From: Bugula neritina
Taxonomy: Eukaryota; Bryozoa; Gymnolaemata; Cheilostomatida; Bugulidae
Assembly (NCBI GenBank): GCA_964035545.1
Contig: CAXIUT010000097.1
Span: 434,001 to 498,000 of the forward strand
DNA: 64,000 bases
Direction: 5' to 3'
The notes under the pieces: generated by a model
Databases searched by the model: none
Told to the model about the DNA's origin: nothing
Seen by the model: the letters and a program-made list of their open reading frames with translations, nothing else
Shown here: positions 32,101-47,330 of the stretch, piece by piece
How the letters are laid out: every line of letters starts with the position of its first letter
Position numbering within the stretch: position 1 is the first letter of the stretch
Program-made: the position numbers and the translations under genes

Positions 32101-34282
32101 TGCAACATACTGCAACATAGTGAAATACACTGTAACATACTGAAATACACTGCAACATACTACAACATATTGAAATACACTGCAACACATTGAAATATAC
32201 TGCATTATACCTAAATATACGGTGATATACCAAAATATACTGTAACACATTTAAAAATACTGCAACATACTGAAAGACACTGCAACACACTGAAATACAC
32301 TGCAAAATACTCTAACACACTGAAATATACTGCAACACACTGCAACATACTGCAACATACTAAAATATACTGCAACATACTGAAATACACTGCAAAACAT
32401 TCAAATACACTGTAACATATTGAAATATACTGCAACATACTGAAATACAGTGCTACATACTGAAATATACTGCAACATACTGCAACATACTGCAACATAC
32501 TAGAATACACTGTAACATAATGAAATACACTGCAACACATTGAAATATACTGCAAAATACTGAAATACACTGCTATATACTGAAATACACTGCAACACAC
32601 TACAACATACTGCAACATGCTAAAAGCTGCAACATACTGAAATACACTGCTACATACTGAAGTATACTGCAATACACAGCAACATACTGCAACATACTAA
32701 AATACATTGTAACATATTGGAATACACTGCAACACATTGAAATATACTGCAAAATACTGAAATACACTGCTACATACTGAAATATACTGCAACACACTGC
32801 AACATACCGCAACATACTAAAGTATACTGCAACATACTGAAATACACTGCGGAATACTGAAATACACTGTAACATACTGAAATATACTGCAAAATACTGA
32901 AATACATTGCTACATACTGAAATATACTGCAACACACTGCGACATACTGCAACATACTAAAATACACTGTAACATATTGAAATACAGTCCAACACATTGA
33001 AATATACTGCAATGTACCGAAATATATGGTAAACTACTGAAGTATACTGTAACACATTGAAAAATACTGCAACATACTGAAATATACTGCGACACATTGC
33101 AATATACTGTAACATACTGAAATATGCTGTAGCACACTGAAATACACTGCAACATACTGAAATACACTGTAACATATTGAAATATACTGCAACATACTGA
33201 AATACAGTGCTACATACTGAAATATACTGCAACATACTGCAACATAGTGAAATTCACTGTAACATACTGAAAAATACTGCAACATACTACAACATATTGA
33301 AATACACTGCAACACATTGAAATATACTGCAACATGCCAAAATATACGGTGATATACCAAAATAAACTGTAACACATTTAAAAATACTGCAACATACTGA
33401 AATACACTGCAACACTCTGAAATACACAGCAAAATACTGTAACACACTGAAATATACTGCAACACACTGCAACATACGGCAACATACTAGAATACACTGT
33501 AACATATTGAAATATACTGCAATATACTGAAATACAATGCTATATACTGAAATATACTGCAACACACTACAACATACTGCAACATGCTAAAATATACTGC
33601 AACATACTGAAATACCCTGCAAAATACTGAAATACACTGTAACATACTGAAGTATACTGCAACATACTGAAATACACTGCTACATACTGAAATATACTGC
33701 AACACACAGCAACATACTGCAACATACTAAAATACACTGTAACATATTGGAATACACTGCAACACATTGAAATATACTGCAAAATACTGAAATACACTGC
33801 TACATACTGAAATTTACTGCGACACACTGCAACATACTGCAACATACTAAAATGCACTGTAACATAGTGAAATAGACTGCAACATATTGAAATATACTGC
33901 AAAATACTGAAATACACTGCTATATACTGAAATACACTGCAACACACTACAACATACTGCAACATGCTAAAATATACTGCAACATACTGAAATACACTGC
34001 AAAATACTGAAATACACTGCAACATACTGAAGTATACTGCAACATACTGAAATACACTGCTACATACTGAAATATACTGCAACACACAGCAACATACTGC
34101 AACATACTAAAATACACTGTAACATATTGGAATACACTGCAACACATTGAAATATACTGCAAAATACTGAAATACACTGCTACATACTGAAATATACTGC
34201 GACACACCGCAACATACCGCAACGTACTAAAATACACTGTAACATATTGAAATAGACTGCAACACATTGAAACATACTGCAA
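29180..34282. repeat. HOR-C copy 2 (about 5.1 kb)
   Basis: Second HOR-C unit; see copy 1 for offsets. It carries a 260-bp extra segment at about 30900-31110 and lacks most of the 25180-25900 insert of copy 1. The right end is sharp: at 34282 the sequence turns into ATGTACCGAAATATATGG where copy 1 (28219) continues AAATACTGAAAT. Landmarks lie at 29959, 31885 (variant ATGTAGCG) and 33012. Confidence 0.78.
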
Positions 34283-36218
34283 TGTACCGAAATATATGGT
34301 AAACTACTGAAATATACTGTCACACATTTAAAAATACTGCAACATACTGAAACATACTGCGACACATCGCAATATAATGTAACGTACTGAAATATGCTGT
34401 AGCACATTGAAATACACTGCAACTCACTGAAATATACTGCAACATATTGAAATATACTGCAACATACTGAAATACACTGCTACATACTAAAATATACTGC
34501 AACATACTGCAACATAGTGAAATACAGTGTAACATACTGAAATACACTGCAACATACTACAACATATTGAAATACACTGCAACACATTGAAATATACTGC
34601 ATTATACTGTAACACACTGAAATATACTGCAACACACTGCAACATACTGCAACATACTAAAATATACTGCAACATACTGAAATACACTGCAAACCATTCA
34701 AATACACTGTAACATATTGAAATATACTGCAACATACTGAAATACAGTGCTACATACTGAAATATACTGCAACATACTGCAACATACTGCAACATACTAG
34801 AATACACTGTAACATAATGAAATACACTGCAACACATTGAAATATACTGCAAAATACTGAAATACACTGCTATATACTGAAATACACTGCAACACACTAC
34901 AACATACTGCAACATGCTAAAAGCTGCAACATACTGAAATACACTGCTACATACTGAAGTATACTGCAATACACAGCAACATACTGCAACATACTAAAAT
35001 ACACTGTAACATATTGGAATACACTGCAACACATTGAAATATACTGCAAAATACTGAAATACACTGCTACATACTGAAATATACTGCAACACACTGCAAC
35101 ATACTGCAACATACTAAAGTATACTGCAACATACTGAAATACACTGCGGAATACTGAAATATACTGCAACATACTGCAACATAGTGAAATAAACTGCAAC
35201 ATACTGCAAGATAGTGAAATACACTGTAACATACTGAAATACACCGGAAAATACTACAACATATTGAAATGCACTGTAACATATTGAAATACACTGCAAC
35301 ACATTGAAATATACTGCAACATACCTAAATATACGGTAATATACCAAAATATACTGTAACACATTGAAAAATACTGCAACATACTGAAATACACTGCAAC
35401 ACACCGAAAAACACTGAAAATACTGTAACACACTGAAATATACTGCAAAATACTGAAATATACTGCAAAATACTGAAATACACTGCTACATACTGAAATA
35501 TACTGCAACACATTGCAACATACTGCAACATACTAAAGTATACTGCAACATACTGAAATACACTGCAGAATACTGAAATACACTGTAAGATACTGAAATA
35601 TACTGCAAAATACTGAAATACATTGCTACATACTGAAATATACTGCAACATACTGCAACATACTAAAATACACTGTAACATATTGGAATACACTGCAACA
35701 CATTGAAATATACTGCAAAATACTGAAATACACTGCTACATACTGAAATTTACTGCGACACACTGCAACATACTGCAACATACTAAAATGCACTGTAACA
35801 TAGTGAAATAGACTGCAACATATTGAAATATACTGCAAAATACTGAAATACACTGCTATATACTGAAATACACTGCAACACACTACAACATACTGCAACA
35901 TGCTAAAATATACTGCAACATACTGAAATACACTGCAAAATACTGAAATACACTGTAACATACTGAAGTATACTGCAACATACTGAAATACACTGCTACA
36001 TACTGAAATATACTGCAACACACAGCAACATACTGCAACATACTAAAATACACTGTAACATATTGGAATACACTGCAACACATTGAAATATACTGCCAAA
36101 TACTGAAATACACTGCTACATACTGAAATATACTGCGACACACCGCAACATACCGCAACGTACTAAAATACACTGTAACATATTGAAATAGACTGCAACA
36201 CATTGAAATATACTGCAA
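34283..36218. repeat. Mosaic block
   Basis: Pieces of several HORs joined in new order. About 34283-34560 matches 28740-29017. About 34620-35436 matches 43722-44538 (offset 9,102). About 35640-36218 matches 33700-34270 of HOR-C. It contains a -3 shift at about 34917 and a -1 shift at about 35408. No gene is seen. Confidence 0.7.
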
Positions 36219-37449
36219 AATACTGAAATACACTGCTACATACTGAAATATACTGCAACACACTGAAATGTACTGCAACACACTGCAACATACTGCAACA
36301 TACTAGAATACACTGTAACATAATGAAATACACTGCAACACATTGAAATATACTGCAAAATACTGAAATACACTGCTATATACTGAAATATACTGCAACA
36401 CACTACAACATACTGCAACATGCTAAAATCTACTGCAACATACTGAAATACCCTGCAGAATACTGAAATACACTGTAACATACTGAAATACACTGCTACA
36501 TACTGAAGTATACTGCAACACACTGCAACGTACTGCAACATACTAAAATATACTGCAACATACTGAAATACACTGCAGAATACTGAAATACACTGTAGCA
36601 TACTGAAATATACTGCAAAATACTGAAATACACTGCTTCATACTGAAATATACTGCAACACACTGCGACTTACTGCAACATACTAAAATACACTGTAACA
36701 TATTGAAATACACTGCAACACATTGAAATATACCGCAATGTACCGAAATATATGGTAAACTACTGAAATATACTGTCACACATTTAAAAATACTGCAACA
36801 TACTGAAACATACTGCGACACATCGCAATATAATGTAACGTACTGAAATATGCTGTAGCACATTGAAATACATTGCAACTCACTGAAATATACTGCAACA
36901 TATTGAAATATACTGCAACATACTGAAATACACTGCTACATACTAAAATATACTGCAACATACTGCAACATAGTGAAATACACTGTAACATACTGAAATA
37001 CACTGCAACATACTACAACGTATTGAAATACACTGCAACACATTGAAATATACTGCATTATACCTAAATATACGGTGATATACCAAAATATACTGTAACA
37101 CATTTAAAAATACTGCAACATACTGAAAGACACTGCAACAGACTGAAATACACTGCAAAATACTGTAACACACTGAAATATACTGTCACACATTGAAAAA
37201 CACTGCAACATACTGAAATATACTGCGACACATTGCAATATACTGTAACATACTGAAATATGCTGTAGCACACTGAAATACACTGCAACTCACTGAAATA
37301 TACTGCAACATACTGAAATACACTGTAACATATTGAAATATACTGCAACATACTGAAATACAGTGCTACATACTGAAATATACTGCAACATACTGCAACA
37401 TAGTAAAATAAACTGCAACATACTGCAAGATAGTGAAATACACTGTAAC
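36219..37449. repeat. Block shared with 28220-29350 and 41110-41843
   Basis: Matches 28220 onward at an offset of 7,999 bp. Its part from about 36676 to 37449 recurs at about 41110-41843 (offset 4,434, then 4,394 after a 40-bp difference). Landmark at 36738. It has the same cluster of diverged units, with GACACATCGC, as the 28220 block. Confidence 0.74.
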
Positions 37450-39641
37450 ATACTGAAATATACTGCAACATACTGAAATATACTGCTACATACTAAAATA
37501 TACTGCAACACACTGCAACATACTGCAACATACTAGAATACACTGTAACATAATGAAATACACTGCAACACATTGAAATATACTGCAAAATACTGAAATA
37601 CACTGCTATATACTGAAATACACTGCAACACACTACAACATACTGCAACATTCTAAAAGCTGCAACATACTGAAATACACTGCTACATACTGAAATATAC
37701 TGCAACACATTGCAACATACTGCAACATACTAAAGTATACTGCAACATACTGAAATACACTGAAGAATACTGAAATACACTGTAAGATACTGAAATATAC
37801 TGCAAAATACTGAAATACATTGCTACATACTGAAATATACTGCAACACACTGCGACATACTGCAACATACTAAAATACACTGTAACATATTGAAATACAC
37901 TGCAACACATTGAAATATATTGCAATGTACCGAAATATATGGTAAACTACTGAAATATACTGTCACACATTGAAAAATACTGCAACATACTGAAATATAT
38001 TGCGACACATTGCAATATACTGTAACATACTGAAATATCCTGTAGCACACTGAAATACACTGCAACTCACTGAAAAATACTGCAACATACTGGAATACAC
38101 TGTAATATATTGAAATATACTGCAATATACTGAAATACAGTACTACATACTGAAATATACTGCAACATACTGCAACATAGTGAAATAAACTGCAACATAC
38201 TGCAAGATAGTGAAATACACTGTAACATACTGAAATACACCGGAAAATACTACAACATATTGAAATGCACTGTAACATATTGAAATACACTGCAACACAT
38301 TGAAATATACTGCAACATACCTAAATATACGGTAATATACCAAAATATACTGTAACACATTGAAAAATACTGCAACACACTGAACTACACTGCAACACAC
38401 CAAAAAACACTGAAAATACTGTAACACACTGAAATATACTGCAAAATACTGAAATATACTGCAAAATACTGAAATACACTGCTACATACTGAAATATACT
38501 GCAACACACCGCAACATACTGCAACATACTAAAGTATACTGCAACATACTGAAATACACTGCAAAATACTGAAATACACTATAACATACTGAAATATACT
38601 GCAACATACTGAAATATACTGCTACATACTGAAATATACTGCAACACACTGCAACATACTGCAACATACTAGAATACACTGTAACATAATGAAATACACT
38701 GCAACACATTGAAATATACTGCAAAATACTGAAATGCACTGCTATATACTGAAATACACTGCAACACACTACAACATACTGCAACATGCTAAAAGCTGCA
38801 ACATACTGAAATACACTGCAGAATACTGAAATACACTGTAACATACTGAAATATACTGCAAAATACTGAAATACACTGCTACATACTGAAATATCCTGCA
38901 ACACACTGCGACATACTGCAACATACTAAAATACACTGTAACATATTGAAATACACTGCAACACATTGAAATATACTGCAATGTACCGAAATATATGGTA
39001 AACTACTGAAATATACTGTCACACATTGAAAAACACTGCAACATACTGAAATATACTGCGACACATTGCAATATACTGTAACATACTGAAATATGCTGTA
39101 GCACACTGAAATACACTGCAACTCACTGAAATATACTGCAACATACTGAAATACACTGTAACATATTGAAATATACTGCAACATACTGAAATACAGTGCT
39201 ACATACTGAAATATACTGCAACATACTGCAACATAGTGAAATAAACTGCAACATACTGCAAGATAGTGAAATACTTTGTAACATACTGAAATACACCGCA
39301 AAATACTACAACATATTGAAATGCACTGTAACATATTGAATCACACTGCAACACATTGAAATGTACTGCAACATACCTAAATATACGGTAATATACCAAA
39401 ATATACTGTAACACATTGAAAAATACTGCAACATACTAAAATACACTGCAACACACCGAAAAACACTGAAAATACTGTAACACACTGAAATATACTGCAA
39501 AATACTGAAATATACTGCAAATTACTGAAATACACTGCTACATACTGAAATATACTGCAACACACCGCAAAATACTGCAACATACTAAAGTATACTGCAA
39601 CATACTGAAATACACTGCAAAATACTGAAATACACTATAAC
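37450..39641. repeat. HOR-D copy 1 (2,192 bp)
   Basis: First unit of a roughly 2.2-kb series. Landmarks at 37925 and 38981 recur at 40117 and 41172. The length is 2,200 minus 8, accounted for by two -3 shifts (about 37655, 38790) and two -1 shifts (about 38406, 39467). The left border is where CACTGTAACA (here) and CACTATAACA (copy 2) part. Confidence 0.82.
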
Positions 39642-41843
39642 ATACTGAAATATACTGCAACATACTGAAATATACTGCTACATACTAAAATATACTGCAA
39701 CACACTGCAACATACTGCAACATACTAGAATACACTGTAACATAATGAAATACACTGCAACACATTGAAATATACTGCAAAATACTGAAATACACTGCTA
39801 TATACTGAAATACACTGCAACACACTACAACATACTGCAACATGCTAAAAGCTGCAACATACTGAAATACACTGCTACATACTGAAATATACTGCAACAC
39901 ATTGCAACATACTGCAACATACTAAAGTATACTGCAACATACTGAAATACACTGAAGAATACTGAAATACACTGTAAGATACTGAAATATACTGCAAAAT
40001 ACTGAAATACATTGCTACATACTGAAATATACTGCAACACACTGCGACATACTGCAACATACTAAAATACACTGTAACATATTGAAATACACTGCAACAC
40101 ATTGAAATATATTGCAATGTACCGAAATATATGGTAAACTACTGAAATATACTGTCACACATTGAAAAATACTGCAACATACTGAAATATATTGCGACAC
40201 ATTGCAATATACTGTAACATACTGAAATATCCTGTAGCACACTGAAATACACTGCAACTCACTGAAATATACTGCAACATACTGAAATACACTGTAATAT
40301 ATTGAAATATACTGCAACATACTGAAATACAGTGCTACATACTGAAATATACTGCAACATACTGCAACATAGTGAAATAAACTGCAACATACTGCAATAT
40401 AGTGAAATACACTGTAACATACTGAAATACACCGGAAAAAACTACAACATATTGAAATGCACTGTAACATATTGAAATACACTACAACACATTGAAATAT
40501 ACTGCAACATACCTAAATATACGGTAATATACCAAAATATACTGTAACACATTGAAAAATACTGCAACATACTGAAATACACTGCAACACACCGAAAAAC
40601 ACTGAAAATACTGTAACACACTGAAATATACTGCAAAATACTGAAATATACTGCAAAATACTGAAATACACTGCTACATACTGAAATATACTGCAACACA
40701 CCGCAACATACTGCAACATACTAAAGTATACTGCAACATACTGAAATACACTGCAAAATACTGAAATACACTATAACATACTGAAATATACTGCAACATA
40801 CTGAAATATACTGCTACATACTGAAATATACTGCAACACACTGCAACATACTGCAACATACTAGAATACACTGTAACATAATGAAATACACTGCAACACA
40901 TTGAAATATACTGCAAAATACTGAAATGCACTGCTATATACTGAAATACACTGCAACACACTACAACATACTGCAACATGCTAAAAGCTGCAACATACTG
41001 AAATACACTGCAGAATACTGAAATACACTGTAACATACTGAAATATACTGCAAAATACTGAAATACACTGCTACATACTGAAATATACTGCAACACACTG
41101 CGACATACTCAACATACTAAAATACACTGTAACATATTGAAATACACTGCAACACATTGAAATATACCGCAATGTACCGAAATATATGGTAAACTACTGA
41201 AATATACTGTCACACATTTAAAAATACTGCAACATACTGAAACATACTGCGACACATCGCAATATAATGTAACGTACTGAAATATGCTGTAGCACATTGA
41301 AATACACTGCAACTCACTGAAATATACTGCAACATATTGAAATATACTGCAACATACTGAAATACACTGCTACATACTAAAATATACTGCAACATACTGC
41401 AACATAGTGAAATACACTGTAACATACTGAAATACACTGCAACATACTACAACGTATTGAAATACACTGCAGCACATTGAAATATACTGCATTATACCTA
41501 AATATACGGTGATATACCAAAATATACTGTAACACATTTAAAAATACTGCAACATACTGAAAGACACTGCAACAGACTGAAATACACTGCAAAATACTGT
41601 AACACACTGAAATATACTGTCACACATTGCAATATACTGTAACATACTGAAATATGCTGTAGCACACTGAAATACACTGCAACTCACTGAAATATACTGC
41701 AACATACTGAAATACACTGTAACATATTGAAATATACTGCAACATACTGAAATACAGTGCTACATACTGAAATATACTGCAACACACTGCAACATGGTGA
41801 AATAAACTGCAACATACTGCAAGATAGTGAAATACACTGTAAC
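39642..41843. repeat. HOR-D copy 2 (2,202 bp, chimeric right end)
   Basis: Matches copy 1 at an offset of 2,192 bp to about 41100. There a single-base loss (GACATACTCAACATACT, about 41109) marks a switch to the 36676-37449 type of sequence. The length is 2,210 minus 8: two -3 shifts, one -1 shift at about 40600 and the -1 at the switch. Confidence 0.8.
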
Positions 41844-43630
41844 ATACTGAAATATACTGCAACATACTGAAATATACTGCTACATACTGAAATATACTGC
41901 AACACACTGCAACATACTGCAACATACTGGAATACACTGTAACATAATGAAATACACTGCAACACATTGAAATATACTGCAAAATACTGAAATACACTGC
42001 TATATACTGAAATACACTGCAACACACTACAACATACTGCAACATGCTAAAAGCTGCAACATACTGAAATACACTGCTACATACTGAAATATACTGCAAC
42101 ACATTGCAACATACTGCAACATACTAAAGTATACTGCAACATACTGAAATACACTGAAGAATACTGAAATACACTGTAAGATACTGAAATATACTGCAAA
42201 ATACTGAAATACATTGCTACATACTGAAATATACTGCAACACACTGCGACATACTGCAACATACTAAAATACACTGTAACATATTGAAATACACTGCAAC
42301 ACATTGAAATATATTGCAATGTACCGAAATATATGGTAAACTACTGAAATATACTGTCACACATTGAAAAATACTGCAACATACTGAAATATATTGCGAC
42401 ACATTGCAATATACTGTAACATACTGAAATATCCTGTAGCACACTGAAATACACTGCAACTCACTGAAATATACTGCAACATACTGAAATACACTGTAAC
42501 ATATTGAAATATACTGCAACATACTGAAATACAGTGCTACATACTGAAATATACTGCAACATACTGCAACATAGTGAAATAAACTGCAACATACTGCAAG
42601 ATAGTGAAATACACTGTAACATACTGAAATACACCGGAAAATACTACAACATATTGAAATGCACTGTAACATATTGAAATACACTGCAACACATTGAAAT
42701 ATACTGCAACATACCTAAATATACGGTAATATACCAAAATATACTGTAACACATTGAAAAATACTGCAACATACTGAAATACACTGCAACACACCAAAAA
42801 ACACTGAAAATACTGTAACACACTGAAATATACTGCAAAATACTGAAATATACTGCAAAATACTGAAATACACTGCTACATACTGAAATATACTGCAACA
42901 CACCGCAACATACTGCAACATACTAAAGTATACTGCAACATACTGAAATACACTGAAAATACTGAAATACACTATAACATACTGAAATATACTGCAACAT
43001 ACTGAAATATACTGCTACATACTGAAACATACTGCAACACACTGCAACATACTGCAACATACTAGAATACACTGTAACATAATGAAATACACTGCAACAC
43101 ATTGAAATATACTGCAAAATACTGAAATGCACTGCTATATACTGAAATACACTGCAACACACTACAACATACTGCAACATGCTAAAAGCTGCAACATACT
43201 GAAATACACTGCAGAATACTGAAATACACTGTAACATACTGAAATATACTGCAAAATACTGAAATACACTGCTACATACTGAAATATCCTGCAACACACT
43301 GCGACATACTGCAACATACTAAAATACACTGTAACATATTGAAATACACTGCAACACATTGAAATATACTGCAATGTACCGAAATATATGGTAAACTACT
43401 GAAATATACTGTCACACATTGAAAAACACTGCAACATACTGAAATATACTGCGACACATTGCAATATACTGTAACATACTGAAATATGCTGTAGCACACT
43501 GAAATACACTGCAACTCACTGAAATATACTGCAACATACTGAAATACACTGTAACATATTGAAATATACTGCAACATACTGAAATACAGTGCTACATACT
43601 GAAATATACTGCAACATACTGCAACATAGT
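41844..43630. repeat. HOR-D copy 3 (partial)
   Basis: Matches HOR-D copy 1 from 37450 at an offset of 4,394 bp and copy 2 from 39642 at 2,202 bp. Landmarks at 42319 and 43374 correspond to 37925 and 38981. Its right half (from about 42953) is also the start of HOR-E, so HOR-E appears to have arisen from HOR-D material. Confidence 0.8.
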
Positions 43631-46600
43631 GAAATAAACCTCAACATACTGCAAGATAGTGAAATACACTGTAACACATTGAAATATACTGCAAAATACT
43701 GAAATACACTGCTTCATACTGAAATATACTGCAACACACTGCAACATACTGCAACATACTAAAATATACTGCAACATACTGAAATACACTGCAAAACATT
43801 CAAATACACTGTAACATATTGAAATATACTGCAACATACTGAAATACAGTGCTACATACTGAAATATACTGCAACATACTGCAACATACTGCAACATACT
43901 AGAATACACTGTAACATAATGAAATACACTGCAACACATTGAAATATACTGCAAAATACTGAAATACACTGCTATATACTGAAATACACTGCAACACACT
44001 ACAACATACTGCAACATGCTAAAAGCTGCAACATACTGAAATACACTGCTACATACTGAAGTATACTGCAATACACAGCAACATACTGCAACATACTAAA
44101 ATACACTGTAACATATTGGAATACACTGCAACACATTGAAATATACTGCAAAATACTGAAATACACTGCTACATACTGAAATATACTGCAACACACTGCA
44201 ACATACTGCAACATACTAAAGTATACTGCAACATACTGAAATACACTGCGGAATACTGAAATATACTGCAACATACTGCAACATAGTGAAATAAACTGCA
44301 ACATACTGCAAGATAGTGAAATACACTGTAACATACTGAAATACACCGGAAAATACTACAACATATTGAAATGCACTGTAACATATTGAAATACACTGCA
44401 ACACATTGAAATATACTGCAACATACCTAAATATACGGTAATATACCAAAATATACTGTAACACATTGAAAAATACTGCAACATACTGAAATACACTGCA
44501 ACACACCGAAAAACACTGAAAATACTGTAACACACTGAAATATACTGCAACACACTGCAACATACTGCAACATACTAGAATACACTGTAACATATTGAAA
44601 TATACTGCAACACATTGAAATATACTGCAAAATACTGAAATACACTGCTACATACCGAAATATACTGCGACACACCGCAACATACCGCAACGTACTAAAA
44701 TACACTGTAACATATTGAAATAGACTGCAACACATTGAAATATACTGCAAAATACTGAAATACACTGCTACATACTGAAATATACTGCAACACACTGCAA
44801 CATACTGCAACATACTAAAATATACTGCAACATACTGAAATACACTGCAGAATACTGAAATACACTGTAACATACTGAAATATACTGCAAAATACTGAAA
44901 TACACTGCTACATACTGAAATATACTGCAACACACTGCGACATACTGCAACATACTAAAATACACTGTAACATACTGAAATACACTGCAACACATTGAAA
45001 TATACTGCAATGTACCGAAATATATGGTAAACTACTGAAATATACTGTCACACATTGAAAAACACTGCAACATACTGAAATATACTGCGACACATTGCAA
45101 TATACTGTAACATACTGAAATATGCTGTATCACACTGAAATACACTGCAACTCACTGAAATATACTGCAACATACTGAAATACACTGTAACATATTGAAA
45201 TATACTGCAACATACTGAAATACAGTGCTACATACTGAAATATACTGCAACATACTGCAACATAGTGAAATACACTGCAACATACTGCAAGATAGTGAAA
45301 TACACTGTAACATACTGAAATACACCGCAAAATACTACAACATATTGAAATGCACTGTAACATATTGAAATACACTGCAACACATTGAAATATACTGCAA
45401 CATACCTAATTATACGGTAATATACCAAAATAAACTGTAACACATCGAAAAATACTGCAACATACTGAAATACACTGCAACACACCGAAAAACACTGAAA
45501 ATACTGTAACACACTGAAATATACTGCAAAATACTGAAATACACTGCAAAATACTGAAATACACTGTAACATACTAAAGTATACTGCAACATACTGAAAT
45601 ACACTGCAAAATACTGAAATACACTATAACATACTGAAATATACTGCAACATACTGAAATACACTGCTATATACTGAAATACGCTGCAACACACTACAAC
45701 ATACTGCAACATGCTAAAAGCTGCAACATACTGAAATACACTACTACATACTGAAATATACTGCAACACACAGCAACATACTGCAACATACTAAAATACA
45801 CTGTAACATATTGGAATACACTGCAACACATTGAAATATACTGCAAAATACTGAAATGCACTGCTACATACTGAAATATACTGCAACACACTGCAACATA
45901 CTGCAACATACTAAAGTATACTGCAACATACTGAAATACACTGAAGAATACTGAAATACACTGTAACATTCTGAAATATACTGCAAAATACTGAAATACA
46001 TTGCTACATACTGAAATATACTGCAACACACTGCGACATACTGCAACATACTAAAATACACTGTAACATATTGAAATACACTGCAACACATTGAAATATA
46101 CTGCAATGTACCGAAATATATGGTAAACTACTGAAATATACTGTCACACATTGAAAAATACTGCAACATACTGAAATATACTGCGACACATTGCAATATA
46201 CTGTAACATACTAAAATATTCTGTAGCATACTGAAATACACTGCAACATACTGAAATACACTGTAACATATTGAAATATACTGCAACATACTGAAATACA
46301 GTGCTACATACTGAAATATACTGCAACATACTGCAACATAGTGAAATTCACTGTAACATACTGAAAAACACTGCAACATACTACAACATATTGAAATACA
46401 CTGCAACACATTGAAATATACTGCAACATATCTAAATATACGGTGATATACCAAAATAAACTGTAACACATTTAAAAATACTGCAACATACTGAAATACA
46501 CTGCAACACTCTGAAATACACTGCAAATTACTGTAACACACTGAAATAGACTGCAACACACTGCAACATACTGCAACATACTAGAATACACTGTAACATA

Positions 46601-47330
46601 TTGAAATATACTGCAACATACTGAAATACACTGCTACATACTGAAATTTACTGCGACACACAGCAACATACTGCAACATACTAAAATGCACTGTAACATA
46701 TTGGAATACACTGCAACACATTGAAATATACTGCAAAATACTGAAATACACTGCTACATACTGAAATTTACTGCGACACACTGCAACATACTGCAACATA
46801 CTAAAATGCACTGTAACATAGTGAAATAGACTGCAACACATTGAAATATACTGCAAAATACTGAAATACACTGCTATATACTGAATTACACTGCAACACA
46901 CTACAACATACTGCAACATGCTGAAATATACTGCAACATACTGAAATACACTGCAAAATACTGAAATACACTGTAACATACTGAAGTATACTGCAACACA
47001 CTGAAATACACTGCTACATACTGAATTATACTGCAACACACAGCAACATACTGCAACATACTAAAACACACTGTAACATATTGGAATACACTGCAACACA
47101 TTGAAATATACTGCAAAATACTGAAATACACTGCTACATACTGAAATATACTGCGACACACCGCAACATACCGCAACGTACTAAAATACACTGTAACATA
47201 TTGAAATAGACTGCAACACATTGAAATATACTGCAAAATACTGAAATACACTGCTACATACTGAAATATACTGCAACACACTGCAACATACTGCAACATA
47301 CTAAAATATACTGCAACATACTGAAATACA
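42953..47330. repeat. HOR-E copy 1 (4,378 bp)
   Basis: First of two tandem 4,378-bp units. Landmarks 43374, 45010 and 46106 recur at 47752, 49388 and 50484. The length is 4,390 minus 12, made up of three -3 shifts (about 43184, 44020, 45714), two -1 shifts (about 44512, 45492) and one more -1 at the unit border (CACTGAAAATACTGAAATAC, about 42954). Only two differences from copy 2 were noticed: A at 45944 against C at 50322, and T at 46229 against C at 50607. Confidence 0.92.
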
